Positions 17,447-26,434 of a stretch of 64,000 bases of DNA are shown here, piece after piece (the stretch's first letter is position 1; every line of letters begins with the position of its first letter). The stretch is from Trichodesmium sp050015995 (GTDB lineage Bacteria; Cyanobacteriota; Cyanobacteriia; Cyanobacteriales; Microcoleaceae), in the NCBI RefSeq assembly GCF_050015995.1, contig NZ_JBNHEP010000227.1:62001-126000 (forward strand). The letters run 5' to 3'. A model generated the notes under the pieces. The model ran no database searches and was not told the DNA's origin. It worked only from the letters and a program-made list of their open reading frames with translations. The translations under genes and the position numbers were made by a program.

Positions 17447-17538
17447 TTCCCCTTTCAAGGGGATAAAAAAGAAAATTCTGATTTGCTTCACCTCCCTATT
17501 ATTGGAGGTACTAATAACTAATAACTCATAACTGAAAA
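17447..17538 (+). repeat. Family B repeat with heptads abutting sufS
   Basis: CCCCTTTCAAGGGG hairpin, then CACCTCCCTATTATTGGAGG hairpin, then TACTAATAACT heptads, ending a few bases before the sufS ATG. Confidence 0.6.
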
Positions 17539-17539
17539 G

Positions 17540-18802
17540 ATGACTATTATTCAAGAAAGAACTTTAGCAGATAAAGTACGAGAAGATTTTCCGATTTTAA
17601 ATCAGGAAATAAATGGTAAACCACTGGTTTATTTAGATAATGCTGCGACTTCCCAAAAACCCCTAGCAGTTATCAATGCTTGGCAAGAATATTACCTCAA
17701 ATATAATTCCAATGTGCATCGTGGTATTCATACCTTAAGCACAAAAGCAACAGATGCTTATGAAGGAGCAAGAGATAAAGTAGCTGCTTTTGTAAATGCG
17801 GCATCTCGGAATGAAATTATTTATACTCGCAATGCTAGTGAAGCTATTAATTTAGTTGCTTATTCTTGGGGTTTAAATAACCTCAAATTAGGAGACGAAA
17901 TAATTGTCTCAGTCATGGAACATCATAGTAATTTTGTTCCTTGGCAAATGATTGCCCAAAAAACTGGAGCAGTTTTAAAATTTGTCGAATTGACTGAAAC
18001 GGGAGAATTTAATTTTGAACAATATAAAACTCTGGTTTCAGACAAAACAAAATTAGTAGCAGTTGCCCATATTTCTAACGTTTTAGGTTGTATTAACCCA
18101 GTCAAAGAAATTTGCTCAATCGCTCATCAAAATGGAGCTAAAGTATTAATAGATGCTTGCCAAAGTGTACCTCATTGTGTAGTAGATGTGCAAGAAATAG
18201 ATTGTGATTGGTTAGTAGGTTCCGGTCATAAAATGTGCGGTCCAACTGGCATAGGTTTTCTCTATGGAAAATTGGAATTACTAGAGGAAATGCCACCATT
18301 TTTAGGAGGTGGTGAAATGATTTCCGAGGTATTTATTGACCATTCCACTTATGCAGAATTACCTCATAAATTTGAAGCAGGAACACCAGCGATAGGGGAA
18401 GCGATCGCTCTTGGTGCAGCAGTAGATTATTTGACAAATATAGGTATGGAAAAAATCCATAACTATGAAGCAGAATTAACTACTTATTTATTTGAGAAAT
18501 TAGATCAAATTCCTCAAGTTAATATTTACGGACCTCAACCAAATATTCATGGTGAAGTTAGAGCAGGATTAGCATCTTTTACGGTAGAAAATATTCATCC
18601 GAATGATTTATCAACAATGTTAGATGAAGCAGGGGTAGCGATTCGTTCCGGTCATCATTGTGCTCAACCTTTGCATCAATATTTAAAGATTTCATCCACA
18701 GCAAGGGCAAGTTTATATTTCTATAATACTCGTGATGATATTGATGCTTTTATTGTTGCTTTGAAAGATACGATAGAATTTTTTAGGAGCATTATGGGTT
18801 AA
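17540..18802 (+). CDS. sufS: Cysteine desulfurase SufS
   Basis: 420 residues, PLP-dependent, group II. It releases sulfur from cysteine as a persulfide for SufBC2D. The PLP lysine is Lys231 in GSGHKMCGPTG and the active cysteine is Cys374 in RSGHHCAQP. HH at 128-129 and DACQS at 205-209 line the cofactor site. The start follows an AACTGA heptad array with only AAAG as a weak ribosome site. No sufE or sufU gene is seen nearby. Confidence 0.96.
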   Translation: MTIIQERTLADKVREDFPILNQEINGKPLVYLDNAATSQKPLAVINAWQEYYLKYNSNVHRGIHTLSTKATDAYEGARDKVAAFVNAASRNEIIYTRNASEAINLVAYSWGLNNLKLGDEIIVSVMEHHSNFVPWQMIAQKTGAVLKFVELTETGEFNFEQYKTLVSDKTKLVAVAHISNVLGCINPVKEICSIAHQNGAKVLIDACQSVPHCVVDVQEIDCDWLVGSGHKMCGPTGIGFLYGKLELLEEMPPFLGGGEMISEVFIDHSTYAELPHKFEAGTPAIGEAIALGAAVDYLTNIGMEKIHNYEAELTTYLFEKLDQIPQVNIYGPQPNIHGEVRAGLASFTVENIHPNDLSTMLDEAGVAIRSGHHCAQPLHQYLKISSTARASLYFYNTRDDIDAFIVALKDTIEFFRSIMG

Positions 18803-19271
18803 AGAAAAATTTGGGTTTAATACTTAAGAAAAGCAAGAGGGACTCGGTAGAATGTAATTAATTTTGTGTACCTGCTGAATTATACATAATCCGAATGAAA
18901 AGTCGTCATTGCGATGACAGGAAGGAATCTCAGGGGTTGCGAGAGATTGCTTCCTTCCACTCCGTTCCACTCGCAATGACTTACAATAACTAATTATCGG
19001 GATTTGATATTACGTCTACCTAATTAGATGTTGGGTTTTGTACCTCAATCCAACCTACAAAAATGTAATTAATTTTGTGTACTTGCTGAATTATACCTAT
19101 CTAATTATATGTTGGGTTTCATACCTCAACCCAACCTACAAAAATGTAATTAATTTTGTGTACTTGCTGAATTATGCCTATCTAATTATATGTTGGGTTT
19201 CATACCTCAACCCAACCTACAAAAGTGAGTAAAATTATAAAATTTTTTCCAAGTATATAGAGGCTATATGT
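18803..19271 (+). repeat. 81-base tandem repeats interrupted by a palindromic element
   Basis: The unit contains GTAATTAATTTTGTGTACTTGC and a GTTGGGTTT...AACCCAACCTACA inverted repeat, partly listed here. Full units repeat with a period of 81 (marks at 19030, 19111, 19192). An earlier partial unit at 18852-18888 is cut by a GTCATTGCGA-type palindromic element at about 18888-19015, after which the unit resumes. A 64-codon open frame through the repeats is not considered a gene. Confidence 0.7.
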
Positions 19272-19649
19272 ATGAGAGAGTGGAATCTAAATAAACTTAT
19301 AGTTATTAACTTAATTGTTTTGAATGTTGCGATTATTTTCCTAGCAGTAGCATTAATTTTTTCACCCAATCAAACTTTAGCAACTTCTATCCCTAAACCT
19401 CAAGGAAAAACAGAGTCAAAAATTGAATTTATAAATTCAGAAAAGTTAAGTCAGGGTAGGGGGATAAAATATGAGTATAAAGTTGAATATCAATTTGGTT
19501 TTCCTCAAAGCGAGGAAGAAAGAGACAACTATACAAAAGCTTTAAATGAAGCTGGAAAAGATGGATGGGAATTAAGTCAAACTGACGTTGTTTTTAATCC
19601 TACTAACGGACAAGGGTTGTATATTTTGATTTTTCAAAGACAGAAATAA
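19272..19649 (+). CDS. Membrane-anchored DUF4177-like protein
   Basis: 125 residues, ATG with GAGG 9 bases upstream. One membrane segment at residues 8-32 (LIVINLIVLNVAIIFLAVAL). After a linker, residues 66-125 resemble DUF4177: YEYKVEYQFGF, LNEAGKDGWELSQTD, LYILIFQRQ. The domain is small, common and of unknown function, and is expected outside the membrane here or on the cytosolic side. No operon partner. Confidence 0.65.
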   Translation: MREWNLNKLIVINLIVLNVAIIFLAVALIFSPNQTLATSIPKPQGKTESKIEFINSEKLSQGRGIKYEYKVEYQFGFPQSEEERDNYTKALNEAGKDGWELSQTDVVFNPTNGQGLYILIFQRQK

Positions 19650-19739
19650 GTATAAGTAGGTAGGCAAAAAAATTTCTAAAATGCTATATACCCACATCTG
19701 AGGAAAACTTAAACTTTATACCACAGAGCATTATAATAA

Positions 19740-19992
19740 GTTATACAAAAATTTTCGTTTGTAGTAGGGCTTTAGCCCGAAGTATAGATATTACTCAAGC
19801 CCTACTAAGAAGCTCTAATTATAACTATTCAACTGGACATGATATAGTTCCTAATTTAGTCACAGCAATAATTTTACTTTTGACCAAAAAAGCAGGTCTC
19901 AAACCTCCCCTATTAGAGGATGAAAAAAAATCTTATTCAGTATTTCAATCCCGATGTTTCAGTCAGAGGTACTGATAACTGATAACTGAAAT
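19740..19992. repeat. Palindromic and family B repeats downstream of the DUF4177 gene
   Basis: 19750-19850 carries GTAGTAGGGCTTTAGCCCG and ends in ATTCAACTGGACATGATATAG, like elements at 20858, 29311 and 31019. 19902-19992 is family B with AACTGAT heptads, ending near the 3' end of the next gene. Confidence 0.55.
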
Positions 19993-20008
19993 GACTTCAG
20001 CTATAATT

Positions 20009-20482
20009 CTATTTTTGTGCTACAACCTCAATGATTTCTGTATCCATAATCATTTTGCTATTACTAACTAAATCTTCGTGTTTATTAGTATTCAGAGTAA
20101 CAGTGATTTTATTGCTACCTGGTTCTAAACTTCCCAGATAATACCAATTGCCATAAATTCTAGTTATTTTTTTGTCATTGATATATAAATGAGCATGACC
20201 TTCATTAGGGTTACTACTTTGGTTCACTGTTTCCGGGGCTAACTTAAAGTTAGTTAGTTTTAACTCTAAATTCCATCCTTTCATGGTATCTTGATAAACA
20301 AATAAATCTACTTCAGGAACTGGTTTTCCTGTGGGAATTTCTATCTTTTTATGACTATGATTCATGTGACTGTGAGATTTATCAGCAACTAAATAATTAG
20401 TCGAAGAATTGACTGTGGAAGCAATTCCTAATCCAGCGGTTAAAATTAGTATTGTGGATGTTAGCTTGAATATTTTCTTCAT
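20009..20482 (-). CDS. Secreted hypothetical protein, histidine-rich
   Basis: 157 residues. Residues 1-25 form a signal peptide. A His cluster, HSHMNHSHKK, follows at about 36-46. The mature part has GHAHLYINDKKITRIYGNWY and a closing LNTNKHEDL segment, a pattern I associate with small periplasmic proteins found near metal systems. Metal binding is an inference from the histidines. No metal gene is adjacent. Confidence 0.6.
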   Translation of the reverse strand: MKKIFKLTSTILILTAGLGIASTVNSSTNYLVADKSHSHMNHSHKKIEIPTGKPVPEVDLFVYQDTMKGWNLELKLTNFKLAPETVNQSSNPNEGHAHLYINDKKITRIYGNWYYLGSLEPGSNKITVTLNTNKHEDLVSNSKMIMDTEIIEVVAQK

Positions 20483-21102
20483 CTTTGTTTTTTCTATGGT
20501 TTATTATTAGTCCGCATATTATATAGAAGAATAGTAAAAATATCAAAAGACAAACTGTCATAGTTATCAATTGAAAATTTAATAATTTATTATAAATAAT
20601 GGTTGTAAATCAAAACAAGTGTCGGGTAAGTAAGCAAGTTATTCCAACTTCAAGGCAGAAATAGGTTAAGACTATTTTCTCTATATTAAAGAGGGGTCAA
20701 AACAAATAAAATTGTTGGGCATCTAACGTAAGAATCAGCCGTACCAGAAGATATAGCAGAAAAAGTTTTTATACCATGTCACGATAATTACTGATACATA
20801 CTTATTTATCCTGATACATTCCTTTCTTCTATCTCCTGACTCCTCTTATAACTGTTTAACTGGAAATGATATAGCGTTTTTCAGTCTAATGAGGTACATA
20901 TATTTTTATGTTGTATTCTATTCCCTATTCCCTAAAACCAAAGAATTTTGTACCTCACCAGCATGGGAATTACTATATTAATTTTGCCAGGTTTATAAAA
21001 GGCTTCTATAATGTCGAGAAGTGAGTTTTTTATAATGAAGTTAAGAGTACCAATAGAAAATAAAATCAGGTAAAATAAAAGTAGTTAAAAAAGGAGTGTG
21101 AT
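20483..21102. other. Intergenic region, no gene seen
   Basis: AT-rich. A copy of a dispersed repeat with TTTAACTGGAAATGATATAG lies near 20858. 20880-20965 contains a repeat around GAGGTACA and CCCTATTCCCTA, also seen near 58445 and 62080. Confidence 0.4.
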
Positions 21103-21300
21103 ATGGATAGGGAACAAATTAAGCGTATTTATGAGCAAGTAGCATCGAAAATAATTTACGATAGAATCGAAAATCGTGAATCATATTTGGTATTTGAAAG
21201 AAAACTATTGCAAGCATATAGAAATAGTGAAGAGGCTAGCAGAAAATACTATGAATTAGAAATGCTAATCAGAGAGTCCAGTAAATCTACTGTAAAATAG
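21103..21300 (+). CDS. Small hypothetical protein
   Basis: 65 residues, charged and probably helical throughout (REQIKRIYEQVASKI, then SEEASRKYYELEMLIRE). A strong ribosome site, AAGGAG, lies 8 bases before the ATG, and a good terminator follows, so it looks like a real single-gene unit. No family recognised. Confidence 0.6.
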   Translation: MDREQIKRIYEQVASKIIYDRIENRESYLVFERKLLQAYRNSEEASRKYYELEMLIRESSKSTVK

Positions 21301-21333
21301 AAGTATGTGTTTTTTGCTGATTATGATAATCTA

Positions 21334-21369
21334 TTCACCAATTTATATTAGTAATTGGTGATTTTTTTT
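21334..21369 (+). terminator. Rho-independent terminator
   Basis: TCACCAATT and AATTGGTGA form a 9-base stem, followed by eight T. It terminates the small gene at 21103. Confidence 0.8.
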
Positions 21370-21445
21370 CCAATAAGATGAGGGAAAATGTCAAAAAAAA
21401 GCTGTCATACTGTAAAATTGAAGATAAAAAGAATAGAAAAAATTT

Positions 21446-22054
21446 ATGCCAAAAACTCAACCCTATCAACCTTTTTTGCTCCGTTTATTTCACAGTATTA
21501 ATGCTTTATTGGTAATCGCTTCTGTAATTACAGGGTTTTTGGTTTACGATAGTTGGGATGGTAGATTTGGCAAAGTCGGTTTGACTATCAAAAACCGTAG
21601 TTTAATAGATATCCATGGAACTTTTGCTTTTGCTTTATTCTTTGTATTTTTGGGATTTATTATAGTTAGCATTAAACTCGGCAGAAGCCGTTTAGTAAAA
21701 TCAGATGATTGGCAAAAATTGACAAATAACGTAGGCAAAAATATTTGGTGGTATAGACTGCATCGCGTAGTCAATACCACAATTTTATTCTCAGCAATAC
21801 TATCAATAGCTTCAGGGAAATTTCAAAATGAAAATTGGTTGCCTAATGGTGAAATATATCATTTTTGGTACTCCCTACATCTGATAGGTTGGCTAATCAT
21901 ATTATTCGCGATCGCTACTCACTTATTAATGAGTGCTAAAGTAGGTGGATATCGTCTAATTTTATCCATGTTTAATGCAAAATATCTGCCCCAAGAAAGT
22001 CCGAAATTATGGCCAGAAAAAATTATGGCTTGGTTAAAACACCCGAGATGGTAA
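21446..22054 (+). CDS. Cytochrome b561-family membrane protein
   Basis: 202 residues, four membrane segments at about 10-30, 52-76, 102-124 and 142-165. Histidines near segments (LFHSIN at 14-19, DIHG at about 55-58, LHRVVN, LHLIGW and ATHLLM) could bind two b-type hemes. Members carry electrons across membranes to diverse partners; the partner here is unknown. Upstream ORFs are unrelated. Confidence 0.75.
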   Translation: MPKTQPYQPFLLRLFHSINALLVIASVITGFLVYDSWDGRFGKVGLTIKNRSLIDIHGTFAFALFFVFLGFIIVSIKLGRSRLVKSDDWQKLTNNVGKNIWWYRLHRVVNTTILFSAILSIASGKFQNENWLPNGEIYHFWYSLHLIGWLIILFAIATHLLMSAKVGGYRLILSMFNAKYLPQESPKLWPEKIMAWLKHPRW

Positions 22055-22065
22055 GTCAACAATTA

Positions 22066-22215
22066 ATAATTACATCTTCTGCAATAGAAGGATTGGGTTA
22101 AAATAATTTTTTTCTTATCTTGGTCGATTAGATATAGTTAGGTAACTAATCCATCTCTTGATAGCTTTTCTTCCATGAATGGAGAGACTTTATACTTTGA
22201 TTTTTCGGTAATCTA
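22066..22215. repeat. Family A heptad repeat, reverse orientation
   Basis: CAATTAATAATTAC, then TTGGTCGATTAGATAT and GGAGAGACTTTA, ending in TTTTTCGGTAA. Related to the copies at 5545 and 8368. Confidence 0.5.
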
Positions 22216-22284
22216 AAAATCAGACATAATTATGAAGATATTAATATTAATACAGCGGATTTTATCTAATACTATGGGCAGTTT

Positions 22285-22733
22285 GTGTTGCAACCAACAC
22301 TAAAATGACAACACCTCTGTTAAAAAGAAGCTAAGACTCTTAATCTATAATTTTTGATATTTTGAATATGTTTTCTCAAAGTTTCTAGCTTGTATTATGG
22401 TAACTAAGAATAACTCGGTTGAAATGCGACTTGACCAATTTCTCCTCTAGGTAGAATTTGAATTCTAAATACCATTCCCAATACCTAAAACACCTAAAAA
22501 ATGAATTTAATTGGCCAAGAATTCCAACCAATAGCAGCGATCGCCACAACTCCTACAGCAGCAAAATTATTAGAACCTATTTTTCAAACATTGGGGACAA
22601 CTTTGTAAATACCAGAGTCTTGCCAAAAAATGGTAAACTTTTCTTCTCACATCTAGGTTTACACTGAGTCTCTGAAAAATAATCTTAACTATTTAGCCAA
22701 GCTTTGTAGTGCTATTATTTTTTGTCTTCCTAA
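22285..22733 (+). pseudogene. Decayed duplicate of the cbiG-cobJ upstream region and 5' end
   Basis: 22285-22500 matches 23665-23888 upstream of the intact fusion gene, including CAGTTTGTGTTGCAACCAAC. 22501-22733 matches the first 78 codons of that gene (MNLIGQEFQPIAAIAT). The tryptophan codon after ATTL has become a TAA at codon 36, and other changes are scattered, so this copy is dead. It ends abruptly, and a PEP-CTERM gene follows. The layout parallels the halogenase locus at 1.6-3.5 kb, but here the fragment is much older. Confidence 0.8.
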
Positions 22734-22865
22734 TAGTAAAGTTGTAAAGTGTAACAGCTTAACATTAATATTTGAAATCTGGAAACTGAAATTAAGTAAT
22801 ACAAAATGAATAAAATTTGCATAATTATACTTAGTATAAATACAGTATAAATACATATTTTTAAA

Positions 22866-22898
22866 GATTTGGTAAGGTTTATTGATACCCCATTGATA
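22866..22898 (+). promoter_or_regulatory. PEP-CTERM upstream box and -35-like hexamer (fourth gene)
   Basis: A variant box, GATTTGGTAAGGTT, at 22866-22879, preceded by TTTTTAAA as in other copies. After 13 bases comes TTGATA at 22893-22898. Confidence 0.5.
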
Positions 22899-22978
22899 GA
22901 CCCTTTTACAATAGAATAAATTGTAACTAAGCTTAAAGTTAAATAATTTTACAAATAACAGGAAATTAACAAAATATA

Positions 22979-23614
22979 TTGCCAACTAAACTACTAACAA
23001 CTGCTGCTGCTGCTACTACAGCGATCGCTACTACTCTATCTTTTGCCTCTGCTGCACAAGCAATCAGTTTAGATTTGAGTAGTTCTGCCACCGGATTAAA
23101 CTTAGGTTCTACAGGGATAACATACGATGTATCTATTGGTGGAGGCACCGGAACTATAGATGGTAATTTTTCCGGTGGTGGTGGTAGTAGTGTAACTGTT
23201 ACATTCAGCGAAGCCATTGATTTGCTTGTAACTGCTCCTGATGTAAGTTTACCTTTTAATGATTCAACGGATCGAGCAAATCTACTTGTTAGTCCTAGTA
23301 GTAGTATTTCCGTATTAGATCTTGAAAATGAACTTGCTCTACTTACTCCAGTAACCTCTAATCTTAGCTGGACATACTCCCCTGTGTATCCTAATCCTGA
23401 AGGACGACCATTAAATCAGGAGTGGTCTCTCAGTGCTTTAGATACTGAAACTTTCACATTTTCTATTAACACTTCCAACGGTTCCCACACTATTGCTAAA
23501 TTTGATGCTGTAGCTACAGTCAGCCCAGAAGAAACTCCTGAACCTACCTCAATTATCGGCCTCTTCGCCCTTGGCACATTTGGCGTTCTCAACCGTAAAG
23601 GCAAGAGAAGCTAA
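22979..23614 (+). CDS. PEP-CTERM surface protein in cbiG-cobJ duplication
   Basis: 211 residues from a TTG start, the only plausible one; AGGAAA lies about 14 bases upstream. Signal peptide at residues 1-29 ending near AQA. The body is Ser/Thr/Gly-rich and beta-like. The C-terminus is TPEPTSIIGLFALGTFGVLN plus a basic tail, a sorting signal for exosortase. Its borders are the truncated and intact copies of cbiG-cobJ, so it was inserted within, or copied with, a duplication of that gene's 5' end. Function unknown. Confidence 0.75.
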   Translation: MPTKLLTTAAAATTAIATTLSFASAAQAISLDLSSSATGLNLGSTGITYDVSIGGGTGTIDGNFSGGGGSSVTVTFSEAIDLLVTAPDVSLPFNDSTDRANLLVSPSSSISVLDLENELALLTPVTSNLSWTYSPVYPNPEGRPLNQEWSLSALDTETFTFSINTSNGSHTIAKFDAVATVSPEETPEPTSIIGLFALGTFGVLNRKGKRS

Positions 23615-23888
23615 CAGAGTATAGTGTATTTGTAGTGGTATTTTTAGTTCATCATGTTTTTAAACAGTTTGTGTTGCAACCAACACTAAAATGACAACAC
23701 CTCTGTTGAAAAAAAGCTAAAACTCTTAATCTATAATTTTTGCTCTTTTGAATATGTTTTCTCAACATCCCTACCTTCTTTTATAGGAGGTGGGTTAACT
23801 GCGTTGAATTTATGCGACTTGACCAATTTCTCCTATAGATATAACTTTAGTTATAAATACCATTCTCAATACCTAAAATACCTGAAAC

Positions 23889-25925
23889 ATGAATTTAATT
23901 GGCCAAGAATTTCAACCAATAGCAGCGATCGCCACAACTCCTACAGCAGCAAAATTATTGCAACCTATTTGTCAAACATTGGGAGCAACTCTATGGATAC
24001 CGGAGTCTTGTCAAAAAACAGTAAACCTCTCTCTTAACACTCAGGTTTACACTGACTCTCTGAAAAATCATCTGCCAAATATTTGGCAAAACTATTGCGC
24101 AATAGTTTTTTGTCTTGCTAGCGGTGCAGTAGTCCGTTTAATTTCTCCACTTTTGCAAGATAAATATCGCGATCCGGCAGTAGTTGTTGTCGATGAAGCA
24201 GGTAAATTTGCCATTAGTTTATGTAGCGGACATCAGGGAGGTGCCGATAAACTAACCAATATACTCGCTCCACTCCTGAATGCTACCCCAGTTATCACAG
24301 GAGCATCTCATAATTTAGAATTACCTGGTATAGATATTTTAGGTAAACCTTATGGTTGGCAACCTGGGGAAGGTGACTGGAATAAAGTTAGTGGAGTCGT
24401 TGCCAGAGGAGAAACTGTACAAGTGCTTCAGGAAGTAGGTTCGACATTGTGGCAAAAGCATCTACCAGATCAACATCCATTTTACTTTGAATTTCCAGAA
24501 ATAGGCGAACCATCCCCTACCCCCAAAGCAAGAATTTGGATTAGTTTTACTCAAAGAAAGTTTTCGCCAGATTCAGATTTACCAAAAGTGCAGTGGCACC
24601 CGCGAGTTTTGTGGGTAGGGGTTGGTTGCGAAAGAGGAACTTCCAAAAAATTAATTGCCAGTGGTATCGAGCAAGTGTTTCGCGCTCATCATTTAGCAGA
24701 ACAAGCGATCGCTGGTATTGCCACTATTAATATTAAAGCTGATGAAATAGGATTAGTAGAATTTTGTCAGGAACGAAATTTACCTTTACGGACATTTCCA
24801 GGGGAGTTATTAAACTGTGTTGAAGTTCCTAATCCTTCTAAGATTGTTGCAGCCGAAGTGGGAACTTCTAGTGTTGCTGAAGCAGCAGCAATTTTAGGAA
24901 CAAAACAGGAGCAAGACAAGGATTTTCACGGATGGCAAGACACAGATTCTCACGGATGTACGGATGATTCGTTTTCTTTACTTCAACAGGGAGAAAAACA
25001 AGACCAAGACACAGATTTTCCCGGATGTAATGATGATTCCTTACCTCAACTTCAACAGGAAGAAAATATCTTAAAATTATCCACAAATTTATTAGTTAGT
25101 AAACAAATATTCCGCCTCGAAGGTGAACCAGGAGCAATGACTATTGCTGTTGCTTTAGCTGAAAAAGAATATACAGGCAGAACTGGAAAATTATTATTAA
25201 TTGGCACCGGTCCTGGTCAACTAGACCAGATGACATCCGCAGCTAAAACTGCCGTTAGTTATGCAGATGTTGTGATTGGTTATTCTCTTTATATTGACTT
25301 GATTCAACCATTATTAAATCCAGGTCAAATAGTCGAAAAAATGCCAATTACTCAAGAAAGACAACGAGCAGAAAGAGCAATTGAATTAGCAAACTTTGGT
25401 TTAACTGTGGCAGTAGTTTCTTCTGGAGACTGTGGAATTTATGGCATGGCAGGATTAGTTTTAGAACAGCTTCGAGCAAAAGGTTGGGATGGGAAAATTC
25501 CGGCAGTAGAAATATTTCCAGGAGTTAGTGCTTTACAGTCCGCTGCATCGAGAGTTGGTGCGCCTTTGATGCACGATTTTTGTGCTATTAGTTTGAGCGA
25601 TTTATTAACACCTTGGGAGGTAATAGAAAAACGTTTGATTGCTGCTGCAATGGCAGATTTTGTCGTAGCAATTTATAACCCTAAATCTCAGAATAGAACC
25701 GAGCAATTAGTTAAGGCTGTGAATATTTTTTTAGAGTATCGTCAACCGGAAAATCCAGTAGCAGTTGTTCGGGCAGCTTATCGAGAAAATGAAGAAATTA
25801 CTTTGACAAGTTTGGGGGAATTATTAGAAGTTTCAGTTGATATGTTGACTGTAATTTTAATTGGTAATCAATCTACAGGAACTTATAATAATTGGATAAT
25901 TACACCAAGAGGTTATTTAGGGTAA
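23889..25925 (+). CDS. cobJ: Fused CbiG and precorrin-3B C17-methyltransferase (CobJ)
   Basis: 678 residues. The N-terminal half is CbiG, which opens the lactone ring of cobalt-precorrin-5A; the C-terminal half (about 420-678) is CobJ/CbiH, the SAM-dependent methyltransferase that contracts the corrin ring. Markers are DKYRDPAVVVVDEAGKFAIS and SGHQGGADKL in CbiG, KLLLIGTGPGQLDQMT and SSGDCGIYGMAGL in CobJ. The fusion is known from cyanobacteria. Residues about 338-396 are an unusual insert made of two or three repeats of the type DTDxHGCxDDS, rich in Gln, Asp and Ser; it lies inside the CbiG C-terminal domain, before LVSKQIFRLEGEPGA. The 5' end and upstream region are duplicated at 22285. Confidence 0.93.
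   Translation: MNLIGQEFQPIAAIATTPTAAKLLQPICQTLGATLWIPESCQKTVNLSLNTQVYTDSLKNHLPNIWQNYCAIVFCLASGAVVRLISPLLQDKYRDPAVVVVDEAGKFAISLCSGHQGGADKLTNILAPLLNATPVITGASHNLELPGIDILGKPYGWQPGEGDWNKVSGVVARGETVQVLQEVGSTLWQKHLPDQHPFYFEFPEIGEPSPTPKARIWISFTQRKFSPDSDLPKVQWHPRVLWVGVGCERGTSKKLIASGIEQVFRAHHLAEQAIAGIATINIKADEIGLVEFCQERNLPLRTFPGELLNCVEVPNPSKIVAAEVGTSSVAEAAAILGTKQEQDKDFHGWQDTDSHGCTDDSFSLLQQGEKQDQDTDFPGCNDDSLPQLQQEENILKLSTNLLVSKQIFRLEGEPGAMTIAVALAEKEYTGRTGKLLLIGTGPGQLDQMTSAAKTAVSYADVVIGYSLYIDLIQPLLNPGQIVEKMPITQERQRAERAIELANFGLTVAVVSSGDCGIYGMAGLVLEQLRAKGWDGKIPAVEIFPGVSALQSAASRVGAPLMHDFCAISLSDLLTPWEVIEKRLIAAAMADFVVAIYNPKSQNRTEQLVKAVNIFLEYRQPENPVAVVRAAYRENEEITLTSLGELLEVSVDMLTVILIGNQSTGTYNNWIITPRGYLG
24904..25060 (+). 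repeat. Repeat inserted in frame in the cbiG part of the fusion
   Basis: Imperfect copies of CACAGATTTTCACGGATG and neighbouring GATGATTC text occur at about 24922, 24940 and 25007. The stretch is in frame and adds about 57 residues to the protein. It resembles a dispersed intergenic repeat that has entered a coding region. Confidence 0.6.
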
Positions 25926-26167
25926 TTTCAGTTATCAGTTATCAGTTATCAGTAGCTTGTGGAATAAGGAGGCTTGAAATACAGAATCTTCTTTTTTTAT
26001 CATCACCGAAAGATGAGGCGTAATATCAAATACGCTCGCAACAGAAGTATCATAATAAACCGGGTTTGTTGGAGGTAGATACTATACAGTGGGGCATTTC
26101 AGACAAACCCGGTTTCTGGGTTAATTTATAATATAAAAGTGAAATGTTAAAATAGGGATAATTAATT
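25926..26167. repeat. Heptad and palindromic repeats after cobJ
   Basis: CAGTTATCAGTTATCAG heptads start 6 bases after the stop codon. At 26056-26120 an inverted repeat carries AAACCGGGTTTGT and ACAAACCCGGTTT, with an internal loop. No other gene. Confidence 0.6.
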
Positions 26168-26434
26168 ATGGATACCGATAATATTGTTAGTATTACAACA
26201 GATGGAAAACTTGAATTACCGCCAAAAATTCAACGCCAAATTAAACCAGGCGATCGTTATAAAGTTTCAATTAGAGAAGATTCAATAATATTAGAAAAAG
26301 TTCAGCCACCCCTGGACTTAAATGATTGGTTTCGACGCATTGAAGAATTAGGACTAGATCCAAACCAACCTTCTCTTCAAGAAATTAGTGAAATGGTAAA
26401 AGAAGTCAGACGGGAACCGAAGTTTAATAAATGA
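26168..26434 (+). CDS. AbrB/SpoVT-type antitoxin
   Basis: 88 residues. Residues 6-47 form a swapped-hairpin AbrB DNA-binding domain (ITTDGKLELPPKIQRQIKPG, with RYKVSIREDSIILEK). The C-terminal 40 residues would bind the toxin. The stop overlaps the next gene by ATGA, typical of toxin-antitoxin operons. It probably represses its own promoter, but no operator was identified. Confidence 0.75.
   Translation: MDTDNIVSITTDGKLELPPKIQRQIKPGDRYKVSIREDSIILEKVQPPLDLNDWFRRIEELGLDPNQPSLQEISEMVKEVRREPKFNK

Noticed and set aside
23665..23888. Cobalamin riboswitch before cbiG-cobJ
   Set aside because: I could not find the conserved B12-box or the expected helices; the region is shared with the decayed copy but not riboswitch-like by eye.
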